Assembly (NCBI RefSeq): GCF_000421465.1
Contig: NZ_ATXB01000001.1
Location: 1,240,001-1,304,000 of the forward strand
DNA length: 64,000 nt
Direction: 5' to 3'
Origin: Methylohalobius crimeensis 10Ki
Lineage (GTDB): Bacteria > Pseudomonadota > Gammaproteobacteria > Methylococcales > Methylothermaceae
Below the pieces are notes generated by a model that did not search any database, had not been told where the DNA came from, and saw only the letters and a program-made list of their open reading frames with translations. Made by a program: the position numbers and the translations under genes. This document shows, one piece after another, positions 1 through 8,197 of the stretch (position 1 is the first letter of the stretch; every line of letters starts with the position of its first letter).

Positions 1-2
1 AG

Positions 3-383
3 TGGGTGGGGGTCGGCGACGATTTGGCCGAGGTGTTTCTGGGTGGGCCGATGATGGGCCAGGCCGTACCCAGTTTGGATATTCCGATCACCAAAGGCAT
101 CAACGGATTCGTCGCCTTTACGGAAGCGCAGATTTACCGGGCCGAGAAGGTCCTGCCGTGCATCCATTGCGGTTACTGCGTGGCGGCCTGTCCCGTGCGA
201 TTGAATCCGGCCCGGTTGGGTTTGCTGGCCAAGCGGGAACGGTATGAGGAAATGGCCCGATCCTTCGATCTGATGGACTGCTTCGAATGCGGCGCCTGCA
301 GTTATGTGTGCCCCTCCCGCATTCCATTGGTTCAGCATTTCCGCGTGGCCAAACAGCGGATCAAGAAACGCCGGGCCGCCTGA
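3..383 (+). CDS. rnfC: RnfC C-terminal part (electron transport complex subunit C), cut by window edge
   Basis: RnfC is the peripheral NADH-binding, iron-sulfur subunit of the Rnf ion-pumping NADH:ferredoxin oxidoreductase at the cytoplasmic membrane. Only the last 125 or so residues are present. They contain two ferredoxin-type motifs, CIHCGYCVAACP (about residue 52 of the fragment) and CFECGACSYVCP (about residue 92), which ligate the two [4Fe-4S] clusters usual for the family, then a short basic tail. The stop codon TGA overlaps the ATG of rnfD, so the two are translationally coupled. The NADH/FMN domain, and presumably rnfB, lie upstream outside the window. Assignment rests on the double-cluster pattern plus the exact rnfDGEA order that follows. 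Confidence 0.95.
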   Translation, partial: WVGVGDDLAEVFLGGPMMGQAVPSLDIPITKGINGFVAFTEAQIYRAEKVLPCIHCGYCVAACPVRLNPARLGLLAKRERYEEMARSFDLMDCFECGACSYVCPSRIPLVQHFRVAKQRIKKRRAA

Positions 384-1408
384 TGAACGCCGTTGAAAAA
401 ACCTTAACCATCCGCTCTTCGCCGCATATCAGAAGCCCCATCGGGGTTGAGGCGATTATGCGCAACGTCGTGTACGCCCTGTTGCCGGCCGCCGTCTTCT
501 CCGTCTACGTCTTCGGGCTCGCCGCCTTGGTGCTGCTGACGACGGCCGTGCTGACTTGCGTGGCGACCGAACATCTTCTTTGCCGGGCCACGGGACGCGC
601 TTCCACGGTCAACGATTGGTCGGTGGCCATTACCGGACTGATCTACGGTATGACGCTGCCGCCGGGACTGCCCCTGTGGATGGTGATCTTGGGCGGGATG
701 GTCGCGGTGGCCTTGGGCAAATTCCTGTTCGGCGGTTTGGGCGGCAATTTGTTCAATCCCGCCCTGGTGGGCCGGGCCTTTCTCCAAGCGGCGTTTCCTT
801 CGGCCATGACCAGCTGGGTGCCGGTATTGAGCGCCGACAGATTTCAGATCCTGCCCCGTTCCACCTTGGCTTATCCCTTCGCCGAACCCGTCTATGACAC
901 GATGACCGGTGCCACCCCCTTGGCGGCGTTTAAATTCGAACGGCAGACCACCGAGACCGTGGATCTTTTTCTCGGTCTGACCGGTGGGTCGACCGGAGAA
1001 ACCGCCAGCCTGTTGTTGCTGGCAGGCGGTTTCTATCTGATTGCCCGAAAAATGGCGAATTGGCGGATTCCGGCGGGTATTTTTGCGGCAGTCGCGGCGC
1101 TGAGCGGGATAACTCACGGCCTTGAGCCTGAGACCTATGCCGCACCCCCATTCATGCTGTTCTCCGGCGGTTTGATGCTGGGCGCTCTGTTCATGGCCAC
1201 GGACATGGTTGCCTCGCCGCTTACCGGGGCGGGGTGTTTCATCTATGGCTTGCTGATCGGCGCGGTGGCGATGACAATCCGGCTGTGGGGGGCGATGCCC
1301 GAAGGGGTCATGTACGCCATTTTGTTCGGCAATGCGGTTTCGCCCCTGATCGACCGTGCGATACAGCCCATCACTTATGGCACCGGAAAGCGAGGTCGAG
1401 AACCGTGA
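383..1408 (+). CDS. rnfD: RnfD, membrane subunit with covalent FMN site
   Basis: Integral membrane subunit of Rnf, 341 residues, with many hydrophobic segments. The motif TGATPLA near residue 176 is the covalent FMN attachment site; in RnfD/NqrB proteins the flavin is phosphoester-linked to the Thr of the (S/T)GAT motif. The start ATG overlaps the rnfC stop (TGATG), which fixes the start; an upstream in-frame extension would run inside rnfC and has no family support. The segment around residues 110-130 (GKFLFGGLGGNLFNPALVGR) is typical of NqrB/RnfD. The 3' end overlaps the GTG start of rnfG by four bases, consistent with one operon. Confidence 0.96.
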   Translation: MNAVEKTLTIRSSPHIRSPIGVEAIMRNVVYALLPAAVFSVYVFGLAALVLLTTAVLTCVATEHLLCRATGRASTVNDWSVAITGLIYGMTLPPGLPLWMVILGGMVAVALGKFLFGGLGGNLFNPALVGRAFLQAAFPSAMTSWVPVLSADRFQILPRSTLAYPFAEPVYDTMTGATPLAAFKFERQTTETVDLFLGLTGGSTGETASLLLLAGGFYLIARKMANWRIPAGIFAAVAALSGITHGLEPETYAAPPFMLFSGGLMLGALFMATDMVASPLTGAGCFIYGLLIGAVAMTIRLWGAMPEGVMYAILFGNAVSPLIDRAIQPITYGTGKRGREP

Positions 1409-2085
1409 ACGCGAGAACCACGGACAGCAAGTCGATGCAAAGCACGGATTGGCCCATGTATCGCGCTCTGGTGGGCCTCGGCCTGATCTGCTCGCTGGTG
1501 ATCGTCTCGGTGTTTGAATACACCGCACCGATCATCCGCAAGAATCAAGCAGCGGCACTGCGCCAGGCCATCTTCACGATCTTCCCTTTGGCTCGGACTT
1601 ATACGGCGTTTCATCTGAACGCCGAGGGGCAATTCAAAAGGATGACGGACGAGTCCGATACGGGCGCTGCGGTCTATGCCTGCTATGACCAGGGACAACG
1701 TCTGTTGGGATACGCCATCGAGGCGCAAGGCATGGGTTATCAGGATACCATTCGATTATTGTACGGCTACGCCCCGAAGCAATCCGCCATCGTGGGGATG
1801 GTGGTGTTGGAAAGCCGGGAGACGCCGGGCCTGGGCGCCCGCATCGCCAGCGATCCCGACTTTCTCCGCAATTTCCGGCAACTCGATGTGCGCCTGGCGG
1901 CGGATGGATCGAAACTGGCCCATCCCATCGAGGTCGTTCCAGCCGATCAAGCCCCGAAGCCGTGGCAGATCGATGCCATTAGCGGCGCTACCGTCTCTTC
2001 CCGGGCGGTGGGCCGCATTGTGGAACAAAGCGCGCGATTTTGGGTGCCTCGCCTAGCGAACCGGGAGACGTCTCATGGGTCATGA
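1405..2085 (+). CDS. rnfG: RnfG, flavoprotein subunit with covalent FMN site
   Basis: RnfG has one N-terminal membrane helix (about residues 18-36) followed by an extracytoplasmic FMN-binding domain. The motif SGATVSS near residue 195 is the covalent FMN site (Thr of SGAT). A GTG start at 1405 overlaps the rnfD stop; an ATG at 1435 (MQSTDWPMY) is an alternative that removes ten residues and leaves the helix intact, so the exact start is uncertain. At 226 residues the length is normal. The end overlaps rnfE by 11 bases. Electrons are expected to pass from the RnfC/B clusters through the flavins of RnfD and RnfG while ions are pumped. Confidence 0.95.
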   Translation: MNARTTDSKSMQSTDWPMYRALVGLGLICSLVIVSVFEYTAPIIRKNQAAALRQAIFTIFPLARTYTAFHLNAEGQFKRMTDESDTGAAVYACYDQGQRLLGYAIEAQGMGYQDTIRLLYGYAPKQSAIVGMVVLESRETPGLGARIASDPDFLRNFRQLDVRLAADGSKLAHPIEVVPADQAPKPWQIDAISGATVSSRAVGRIVEQSARFWVPRLANRETSHGS

Positions 2086-2722
2086 CAACGCAACGCCGCC
2101 ATACACGGACGAATTCCTCAAGGGGCTGTGGCGGGACAACCCGGTGTTCGTGCACGTGCTCGGCATGTGCCCGACGCTGGCCGTTACCAATACGGCCGTC
2201 AATGGCTTGACCATGGGTTTGGCGACTGCCTTCGTGCTCATTATGTCCAACCTGCTGGTCTCGACCTTGCGTCGATTCATTCCCAAACAAGTGCGTATCG
2301 CCTGCTTCATCCTGATCATCGCCACCTTCGTCACGGCGGTCGATTATTTCATTCAGGCCGTCAGCCTGGAATTGCATGGCGCTTTGGGCGCCTTCATCTC
2401 GCTGATCGTGGTCAATTGCATCATTCTCAGCCGCGCCGAGGCCTTCGCCTCGCAAAACACCGTGGCCCGGTCCGTCCTCGACGGGCTGGGCATGGGGGCG
2501 GGATTCACCTTCGCCTTGCTGTGTCTCGGCGGGGTACGGGAAACCCTGGGGAAGGGGGCTTTGTTGGGATTCCCCTTGTTTCCCGAGACCTACCAAGGCT
2601 GGGCGATCATGCTTCTGCCCGGCGGGGGCTTCTTTACCCTCGGCGCCTGGCTGTTGGTATTTGGTTGGCTGAAACAACGCAAGGCTCGCGCTTCGACAGG
2701 GGAGGAGGTCTACGGTGAGTGA
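2075..2722 (+). CDS. rnfE: RnfE, integral membrane subunit
   Basis: A 215-residue hydrophobic protein of the RnfE/NqrD family with about six membrane helices. The signature FLKGLWRDNPVFVHVLGMCPTLA-type start and the central NCIILSRAEAFA motif are characteristic. RnfA and RnfE (NqrE/NqrD in the sodium-pumping relative) form an inverted-topology pair that holds an Fe centre between conserved Cys residues; Cys in GMCPTLA and VVNCIIL fit those positions. The ATG lies inside the end of rnfG and the last codons overlap the rnfA start, so all subunits are tightly coupled. Confidence 0.96.
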   Translation: MGHDNATPPYTDEFLKGLWRDNPVFVHVLGMCPTLAVTNTAVNGLTMGLATAFVLIMSNLLVSTLRRFIPKQVRIACFILIIATFVTAVDYFIQAVSLELHGALGAFISLIVVNCIILSRAEAFASQNTVARSVLDGLGMGAGFTFALLCLGGVRETLGKGALLGFPLFPETYQGWAIMLLPGGGFFTLGAWLLVFGWLKQRKARASTGEEVYGE

Positions 2723-3302
2723 ACAATCTCTGTGGTCGGTGTTCATCAACGCCAGCCTGATCAACAATTTCGTATTGGCCTATTTCCTGGGGATTTGCCC
2801 GTTTTTGGGCGTCTCCGGCAAACTGGGCAACGCCACCCGCATGGGGGCGGCGGTGACTTTCGTCATGTTGATCAGCTCGGTCAGCGCCTACGGCATCCAT
2901 ATTCTGCTGCAGCTGGCCCATGCCCCTTATCTTCAACTGATCGCCTACGTGGTGGTGATCGCGGCGCTGGTCCAATTGATCGAAATGTTCATCAAAAAGA
3001 TCAGCCCCCTTTTATATCGCTCGCTGGGCATCTTTTTGCCCCTCATCACCACCAACTGCGCAATCCTCGCCGTCGCCTTGTTCCAAACCAACCGCAGCTA
3101 CGATTTTTTCCAGTCCATCGTCTTCGCCCTGGGGGCGGGGGCGGGATTCACCCTGGCCCTGACCCTGATGGCGGGGCTGCGCGAGAAACTGGAATTCTCC
3201 AACGTGCCGGACTTGGCCAAGGGGACAGCGGTCACTTTGATGGTCGCCGGCATTCTGTCGATGACGTTCATGGGCTTTGCGGGCCTCGGAACAGCGCAAT
3301 GA
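2715..3302 (+). CDS. rnfA: RnfA, integral membrane subunit
   Basis: RnfA/NqrE family, 195 residues, about six helices, paralogous to RnfE. The N-terminal motif NNFVLAYFLGICPFLGVSGK and the central TTNCAILAVAL are family signatures; their Cys residues are the expected ligands of the intramembrane Fe centre shared with RnfE. A GTG start at 2715 overlaps rnfE, preceded by GGGGAGGAGG, a strong ribosome binding site. Placing rnfA last, after C-D-G-E, differs from the E. coli rsxABCDGE order. The stop overlaps the ATG of the next small gene. Confidence 0.96.
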   Translation: MSEQSLWSVFINASLINNFVLAYFLGICPFLGVSGKLGNATRMGAAVTFVMLISSVSAYGIHILLQLAHAPYLQLIAYVVVIAALVQLIEMFIKKISPLLYRSLGIFLPLITTNCAILAVALFQTNRSYDFFQSIVFALGAGAGFTLALTLMAGLREKLEFSNVPDLAKGTAVTLMVAGILSMTFMGFAGLGTAQ

Positions 3303-3475
3303 TTGTGAGCTATTTGACCGCCGCTTCGATTGTCATCGCCCTGCTCATGCTGTGGGTTGGGGTACAGGCCTTGAGTCGCCGTTTCGAAGCCGGGACGTCA
3401 TTCACGCCCTGCCGCGAATGCCGCTGTTTCGGAGCATGTGACACAACCAACGCCGACCATCCAAACAAAGGGTAA
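3299..3475 (+). CDS. Small single-helix Cys-rich protein in the rnf operon, possible Fe-centre assembly factor (NqrM-like role)
   Basis: A 58-residue protein whose ATG overlaps the rnfA stop (ATGA), so it is very likely cotranslated. It has one hydrophobic helix at residues 2-20, a short basic linker, then a compact Cys cluster TPCRECRCFGACD (Cys about residues 38, 41, 43, 47) and a polar tail. The layout, one N-terminal membrane helix followed by four clustered Cys and position at the end of the operon, resembles NqrM (DUF539), which delivers iron to the NqrD/NqrE centre of Na+-NQR. The sequence itself is not a clear NqrM match, so the function is an inference from topology and location. The start of the following reductase lies five bases after the stop. 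Confidence 0.6.
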   Translation: MIVSYLTAASIVIALLMLWVGVQALSRRFEAGTSFTPCRECRCFGACDTTNADHPNKG

Positions 3476-3479
3476 GACC

Positions 3480-4337
3480 ATGCGTTTACAGGATTACGAT
3501 CTCGAGCGCCCATACCAGGCGACGGTCAAAAGCAGTACCCGGATCACGCCGGAGGAATGCGACGAAGTCAGAGAGCTGGTGCTGGAAGTCGATCATCCGG
3601 ATTTCCACTTCGAGGCGGGCCAGAGTGTCGGTGTCCTGGTGCCGGGCCGACATGCGCTGGGTCACGAGGTGCATTTCCGCCTTTACAGCATCGCCAACGA
3701 GCCCACTCCGATGCCCAGCGGCAATCCGATTATTACCCTTTGCGTGAAGCGCGTCGACTACATCGACGACTACAGCGGCGAGCGCTACAAAGGCATCGCT
3801 TCCCATTATCTGTGCGATCGCCGGGCAGGGGACCGAATCACGATTACCGGCCCCTATGGCCTGCCCTTCGAAGTGCCCGACGATCGGGAGGCGAATCTGC
3901 TCATGATCGGCTTGGGTACCGGCATTGCCCCTTTCCGTGCTTTCGTCAAGCACATCTACCGCAATCTGGGCGGATGGGAGGGTAAGGTGCGGCTCTTTTA
4001 CGGCGCCAAAACCGGTCTCGAGATGGTTTACATGAACGACGAACGCGACGATTTCGCCAACTACTACGACCGCGAAACCTTCCGCGCCTTCAAGGCCCTT
4101 AGTCCCCGTCCCCATTGGGACGAGCCCGCGGCTTTGGACCGGGCTTTAACGGAACATCGACGGGAAGTGTGGGAGATGGTCTCCAGCCCCGAAACCTGGG
4201 TCTACGTCGCCGGTCTGCAAAGCATACGAGAAATGCTGGACAAGGCCTTTGTCCAGATGGCGGGCTCGGCCGAACAGTGGCAGCGCCGCAAGGCCGAACT
4301 GGTCGCCGGCGGGCGCTGGACGGAATTGATTTACTGA
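3480..4337 (+). CDS. Plant-type ferredoxin-NADP+ reductase
   Basis: A 285-residue FAD- and NADP-binding oxidoreductase of the FNR family. The FAD domain carries RLYSIAN (RxYS motif, about residue 76); the nucleotide domain has GLGTGIAPFRAF (about residue 145), then FYGAKTG and YVAGL, and the protein ends in an aromatic Tyr that would stack on the flavin, as in plant-type reductases. It is encoded directly after the rnf genes, which suggests exchange of electrons between ferredoxin reduced by Rnf and NADP(H). ATG 3480 follows AAGGGTAAG; an upstream in-frame GTG at 3438 would add 14 residues overlapping the previous gene and is less likely. The gene converges on glgP with only two bases between the stop codons. 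Confidence 0.9.
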   Translation: MRLQDYDLERPYQATVKSSTRITPEECDEVRELVLEVDHPDFHFEAGQSVGVLVPGRHALGHEVHFRLYSIANEPTPMPSGNPIITLCVKRVDYIDDYSGERYKGIASHYLCDRRAGDRITITGPYGLPFEVPDDREANLLMIGLGTGIAPFRAFVKHIYRNLGGWEGKVRLFYGAKTGLEMVYMNDERDDFANYYDRETFRAFKALSPRPHWDEPAALDRALTEHRREVWEMVSSPETWVYVAGLQSIREMLDKAFVQMAGSAEQWQRRKAELVAGGRWTELIY

Positions 4338-4339
4338 TC

Positions 4340-6859
4340 TCACGACTGCCATGCGATTTCGGTGATTTCCAAAGGTGTGAAGGCCTCGGTCCGATAAGGA
4401 ACCACCCGGACGGTGTAATGTTCCGCCGGTCGGTCGGTGGATGCCTCGCCTTCGTAGAGAAAACCGTTGGCGGCGCCGAGCAGGGGATGGGAAGGCGTGA
4501 GAGGGATTTTTACCGGCGGTTCGTCGGGGGAAAGCGGGTCGGCGTAGAGTTCCACCCGAATCCCTTCCGGTGCCACGTTGCCCAGATAAACCGGAATTTG
4601 AAAATGGTGGTTTCCGTTGCGGGAGTCGATTTTGGGGGTGCCGAAGTGGATGGTGTGCCAGTGGGTTTTAAGATTCCGGCTCCACATTAGGAGCTGCCGG
4701 GCGAGGGATTGGTTGTTTTGGTGACGGCGCGTCAGGGCCTGCGATTGGGGTACATAATAATGATCGATGTATTGGCGCACCATCCGGTTGGCGGAGTAGT
4801 AGGGGGTCAGTTTGGCCAGGCTCTCGCGCATCTTTTCCACCCAGGCGTTCGGGATGCCGTTGGAATCGCGGGTATAGAACGCCGGAACGGCTTCCTGTTC
4901 GAGCACATCATATAATTGCTGCGCTTCGATTCGATCCCAGGCCGGGTCGGCGTCGTGTTCGGCGCCGTCACCGATGGCCCAGCCCACCGAGGCGTCGTAA
5001 GCCTCCTCCCACCAGCCGTCCAATTCCGAGATATTGATCCCGCCGTTGACCAACACTTTCATCCCCGATGTGCCGCACGCTTCCCACGGCCGCCGCGGCG
5101 TATTCACCCACACATCCACGCCTTCCACCAGTTGTTCGGCCAGTTGCATGTCGTAGTCGGGTAGAAAAATCACTCTTCCGGCGATCTCGGTATGGCTGCG
5201 GATAAAGTCGATCCAGGCGGTCAGCTGGGCTTTGCCGTCCTTGTCCTGCGGATGCGCCTTGCCCGCTAAAATGAGCTGCATCGGCCGCTGGGGGTCGCTT
5301 AGAAGCCTGAGCAGGCGCTCCGGATCGTTCAACAGGAGGTTGGGGCGTTTGTAGCTCGTGAAACGGCGCGCAAATCCGATGGTTAAAATATTGGGATCGA
5401 GCAGGGTGGTTTTGGGGGGAAGGTAATTGAAGGCGGTGGGACGCTGAGCTTGATAGTCGCGCACGAACGCCACCAGCCGTTTGCGGTTGCGGGAGCGGAA
5501 TTCCCAAATATCCTTTTCCTTGAGCTTGCGGATTTGTTTGCCCAGGCGGGAGGGATCGCAGACCCAGCGCTCCTGGCCGCAAGCTTCGGTCCAGAGTTTA
5601 TCGGAGGGCGGCGAATCCCAGGACGGCGTATGTACCCCGTTGGTGACGTGGCCCACCGGCACTTCCCCCTGCGGCCATCGGGGAAAAAGGGGTTGAAAGA
5701 TGCGTCGGCTGACTCGGCCGTGAAGCCGGCTGACGCCGTTGACCGCGCCGCTCCCCCGAATCGCCAGATAGGCCATATTGAATTTTTCCTTCGAGTCTTT
5801 GGGATTGCTGCGGCCGAAGGCGAGGAGATCCGCCAGCGAGATCCCCAAAAGCTCGCAGTAAAAGCCCAAGTAGCGTTCGATGATATGGGGCGAAAAACGA
5901 TCGAAGCCGGCCTCCACCGGGGTGTGGGTGGTAAACAGGTTGCCCGCGCGAGTGACGCTCAAGGCGAGTTCGAAGTCCACCTGGTGGCGCTCCATGTAGC
6001 TGCGCGCCCTTTCCAATACCGCCAAGGCGGCGTGGCCCTCGTTGAGGTGGCAGAGGGTGGGTTCGATTTCCAAGGTTTTCAAGAGCTGCCAACCGACGAT
6101 CCCCAGCAGCATTTCCTGCTGTAGGCGCTGCTCGGTGCCGCCGCCGTAGAGGCGGTCGGTAATGCAGCGTTCCGAAGGAGGGTTGGCCGGGTCGTTGAGA
6201 TCCAGGAGATAAAGCCGAATCCGTCCCACTTCCGCCTGCCAGACCCGCACCCACAAGTCGTAGCCGTTGAAGTGATAGCGGAGCCTGAGTATTTGACCGT
6301 CCTCGTTCCGGACCGGCATGATCGGAAGCTCCCAGGGGTTGTTATGGGGATAGAGCTCCACCTGGCGTCCTTGCTCGTCAATGATTTGCCGAAAATATCC
6401 TTCTTGGTAGAGGAGGCCCACGCCGACGACCGGAACGCCCAGGTCGCTGCAGGACTTGAGGAAGTCCCCGGCGAGCATTCCCAGGCCGCCGGAATAAAGG
6501 GGAAGGGCTTCGGTGAGCCCGTATTCCATGCTGAAATAGGCGATGCAGTCGAGGGGGGCGTCGCCTTTATAGTCCTGGAACCAAGTGGGCTTTTCCAGAA
6601 AGCTGAGGCGCTCGGCGGCCACTTGGTCGACTTGCCGGCAGAAATCCGGGTCTTGGGCCAGTGCTTCCAATCGCGCGGGCGAAACGCTTTGTAGTATCAG
6701 CCAGGGGTTCGCCGTCAGTTGCCAGAGATCCGGGTCCAGGGTTTTCCACAAAACATCGCTGACGTGGCTCCAGGACCAGCGAAGATCCAAGGCGAGGGAT
6801 ACGAGATCGGACAGCCGTTCGGGAACGGACGGCAGGTATGCGGGAGGAAAATTATTCAA
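4340..6859 (-). CDS. glgP: Alpha-glucan (glycogen) phosphorylase, GT35
   Basis: An 839-residue cytoplasmic enzyme that releases glucose-1-phosphate from glycogen or maltodextrin using PLP. The N-terminal segment (about residues 1-110) is the DUF3417-type extension of the bacterial/archaeal alpha-glucan phosphorylase branch. Later come GGLGMLAGDFLKS (substrate site), HTPVEAGFDRF and CGTSGMKVLVNGGINISELD, in which GTSGMK holds the PLP-binding Lys (about residue 610). A beta-sandwich-like tail follows. It is transcribed alone, convergent with the rnf-FNR operon. The ATG near 6859 is followed upstream by about 190 bases without a gene. It implies glycogen storage and mobilisation in the host. Confidence 0.96.
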   Translation of the reverse strand: MNNFPPAYLPSVPERLSDLVSLALDLRWSWSHVSDVLWKTLDPDLWQLTANPWLILQSVSPARLEALAQDPDFCRQVDQVAAERLSFLEKPTWFQDYKGDAPLDCIAYFSMEYGLTEALPLYSGGLGMLAGDFLKSCSDLGVPVVGVGLLYQEGYFRQIIDEQGRQVELYPHNNPWELPIMPVRNEDGQILRLRYHFNGYDLWVRVWQAEVGRIRLYLLDLNDPANPPSERCITDRLYGGGTEQRLQQEMLLGIVGWQLLKTLEIEPTLCHLNEGHAALAVLERARSYMERHQVDFELALSVTRAGNLFTTHTPVEAGFDRFSPHIIERYLGFYCELLGISLADLLAFGRSNPKDSKEKFNMAYLAIRGSGAVNGVSRLHGRVSRRIFQPLFPRWPQGEVPVGHVTNGVHTPSWDSPPSDKLWTEACGQERWVCDPSRLGKQIRKLKEKDIWEFRSRNRKRLVAFVRDYQAQRPTAFNYLPPKTTLLDPNILTIGFARRFTSYKRPNLLLNDPERLLRLLSDPQRPMQLILAGKAHPQDKDGKAQLTAWIDFIRSHTEIAGRVIFLPDYDMQLAEQLVEGVDVWVNTPRRPWEACGTSGMKVLVNGGINISELDGWWEEAYDASVGWAIGDGAEHDADPAWDRIEAQQLYDVLEQEAVPAFYTRDSNGIPNAWVEKMRESLAKLTPYYSANRMVRQYIDHYYVPQSQALTRRHQNNQSLARQLLMWSRNLKTHWHTIHFGTPKIDSRNGNHHFQIPVYLGNVAPEGIRVELYADPLSPDEPPVKIPLTPSHPLLGAANGFLYEGEASTDRPAEHYTVRVVPYRTEAFTPLEITEIAWQS

Positions 6860-6962
6860 GGCGAGCGCCCCGTTAAGATGATTGGTTGTATTTATAAATG
6901 GTAGTTGCCGCTTCGAGGGTTCGCAAGCAACCTTGGTAGCGGCATAGTCGAAAGACTGTTTC

Positions 6963-6990
6963 CAAAAAAAGAATACCCGCTTTGGCGGGC
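6963..6990 (-). terminator. Factor-independent terminator
   Basis: On the - strand a GC-rich hairpin (stem CCCGC 6976-6980 with GCGGG 6985-6989, loop TTTG) is followed by a run of seven T (A-tract 6964-6970 on +). It lies about 65 bases past the stop of the 76-residue Cys-rich gene, which it would terminate. Confidence 0.75.
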
Positions 6991-7006
6991 ATCATGGCGT
7001 CAAGTT

Positions 7007-7025
7007 GTTAGGAATGGTTCCTAAC
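7007..7025. repeat. 8-bp perfect inverted repeat GTTAGGAA/TTCCTAAC
   Basis: The dyad GTTAGGAA-TGG-TTCCTAAC lies just past the 3' end of the Cys-rich gene. Related GGAAC half-elements recur on the other side of that gene at about 7319-7328, 7354-7361 and 7367-7374, so these may be copies of a protein-binding motif bracketing the gene. Confidence 0.4.
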
Positions 7026-7053
7026 TAAAAATATTCTTCGCCGGGCGTGATGC

Positions 7054-7284
7054 TTAGCGCAACCACTCAGCTATAAGTTTCTTGCATTCCCGGGACCATC
7101 TGCAGCGCCGGGTGCAATAGTACCGTTCGTCCGTTCGAAAGCAGGGCCGGTAGTTTCTGATCTGAGTCTCGGTCAGTTTATCGCTGGTCTTGTCGGCAAA
7201 GTCGTCTTGGGATCGTTGCTCCTCCTCGATTACTTCGTGGACGAGATCGTCAGGCGTAGAAACGAGTGCTTTGGCGAGTCCCAT
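7054..7284 (-). CDS. Small Cys-rich cytoplasmic protein, unknown function
   Basis: A 76-residue protein, acidic in its first half (HEVIEEEQRSQDDF) and Cys/Arg-rich at the end, with Cys at about residues 48, 57, 61 and 67 in the pattern C-x8-C-x3-C-x5-C, suggestive of metal or Fe-S binding. ATG 7284 has a strong upstream ribosome binding site (GAGGAGAGAGG on the - strand). It has a terminator downstream and sits divergently next to hypB, sharing the 7285-7456 intergenic region with several GGAAC repeats. I do not recognise the family; a redox or metal-sensing accessory to the hydrogenase locus is possible but unsupported. Confidence 0.55.
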   Translation of the reverse strand: MGLAKALVSTPDDLVHEVIEEEQRSQDDFADKTSDKLTETQIRNYRPCFRTDERYYCTRRCRWSRECKKLIAEWLR

Positions 7285-7456
7285 TATCTTGCCTCTCTCC
7301 TCTTGACTGTTTAGATTTAGGAACCATTAAATTTCATAGACCGATGGAAATTGTTAAGGTTCCATTCAGGAACAATTTATTTAAGCTGCTATATTGTCGT
7401 AACGATCTGTTTGTCATATTGCGGTCGAGTCGGAACGATAAATAGGAGGTTCCCTT

Positions 7457-8197
7457 ATGTGCGCCACCTGCGGTTGCAGTGACTCTCACCACCATCACCA
7501 TCATCCTCAGGATGATACTTCCCGTTTGTTACAGGTTGAAAAAGATCTTCTCGCAAAGAACGACCGCTATGCCGAAGCTAACCGCCAGTGGTTGGCCGAA
7601 CGCGGCATTTTGGCCTTGAATCTGGTGGCCAGCCCCGGCGCCGGGAAGACATCCCTTTTGGTGCGGACGCTCCGGGATTTGGCGGCGGAAGCGCCCTTTG
7701 CGGTCATCGAGGGGGACCAGCAAACCTCGCTCGATGCCGACCGTATTCAAGCGGCCGGGGCGGCGGCGGTCCAGATCAATACCGGCAAGGGATGCCACTT
7801 GGATGCGCATCAGGTGGGTCACGCCTTGAGAGATCTCGATCCCGCGCCCGGTGCGGCGGTGATGATCGAAAACGTGGGTAATCTGGTGTGTCCTGCGGGC
7901 TTCGATTTGGGCGAGGACGGCAAAGTGGTCGTTCTGTCGGTGACCGAGGGGGAGGATAAACCCCTGAAATACCCCAACATGTTCCACGCCGCGCGGCTCA
8001 TGCTATTGAGCAAGGTCGATCTTTTGCCCCACGTGGATTTCGATGTTCAGCGCTGCATCGCCTATGCCCGTCGGATCAATCCGGATATCGAGGTAGTGCA
8101 GGTTTCGGCGAAAACCGGCGAAGGGTTGGAAGATTGGTATCGATGGCTCCGTGCGATGCGCGAGACGAAAACCGGGAAGCTGGCGGAGAGCGCCTGA
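7457..8197 (+). CDS. hypB: HypB, GTPase for nickel insertion into hydrogenase
   Basis: HypB is a GTP-dependent nickel metallochaperone that acts with HypA on the large hydrogenase subunit. The 246-residue protein begins with MCATCGC, the N-terminal high-affinity metal motif, followed by a stretch of six His residues, a nickel-storage tract. The P-loop is [11 protein letters not shown] (about residue 58), with [15 protein letters not shown] and LSKVDLLP as later GTPase/metal motifs. ATG 7457 is preceded by AGGAGGT. It opens the hyp operon; hypF overlaps its 3' end by 55 bases. Confidence 0.97.
   Translation: MCATCGCSDSHHHHHHPQDDTSRLLQVEKDLLAKNDRYAEANRQWLAERGILALNLVASPGAGKTSLLVRTLRDLAAEAPFAVIEGDQQTSLDADRIQAAGAAAVQINTGKGCHLDAHQVGHALRDLDPAPGAAVMIENVGNLVCPAGFDLGEDGKVVVLSVTEGEDKPLKYPNMFHAARLMLLSKVDLLPHVDFDVQRCIAYARRINPDIEVVQVSAKTGEGLEDWYRWLRAMRETKTGKLAESA

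Noticed and set aside
404-1528. Long antisense open frame opposite rnfD/rnfG
   Set aside because: A GC-rich shadow of strongly supported genes; low-complexity His/Arg/Gly-rich translation, no domain and no ribosome binding site.
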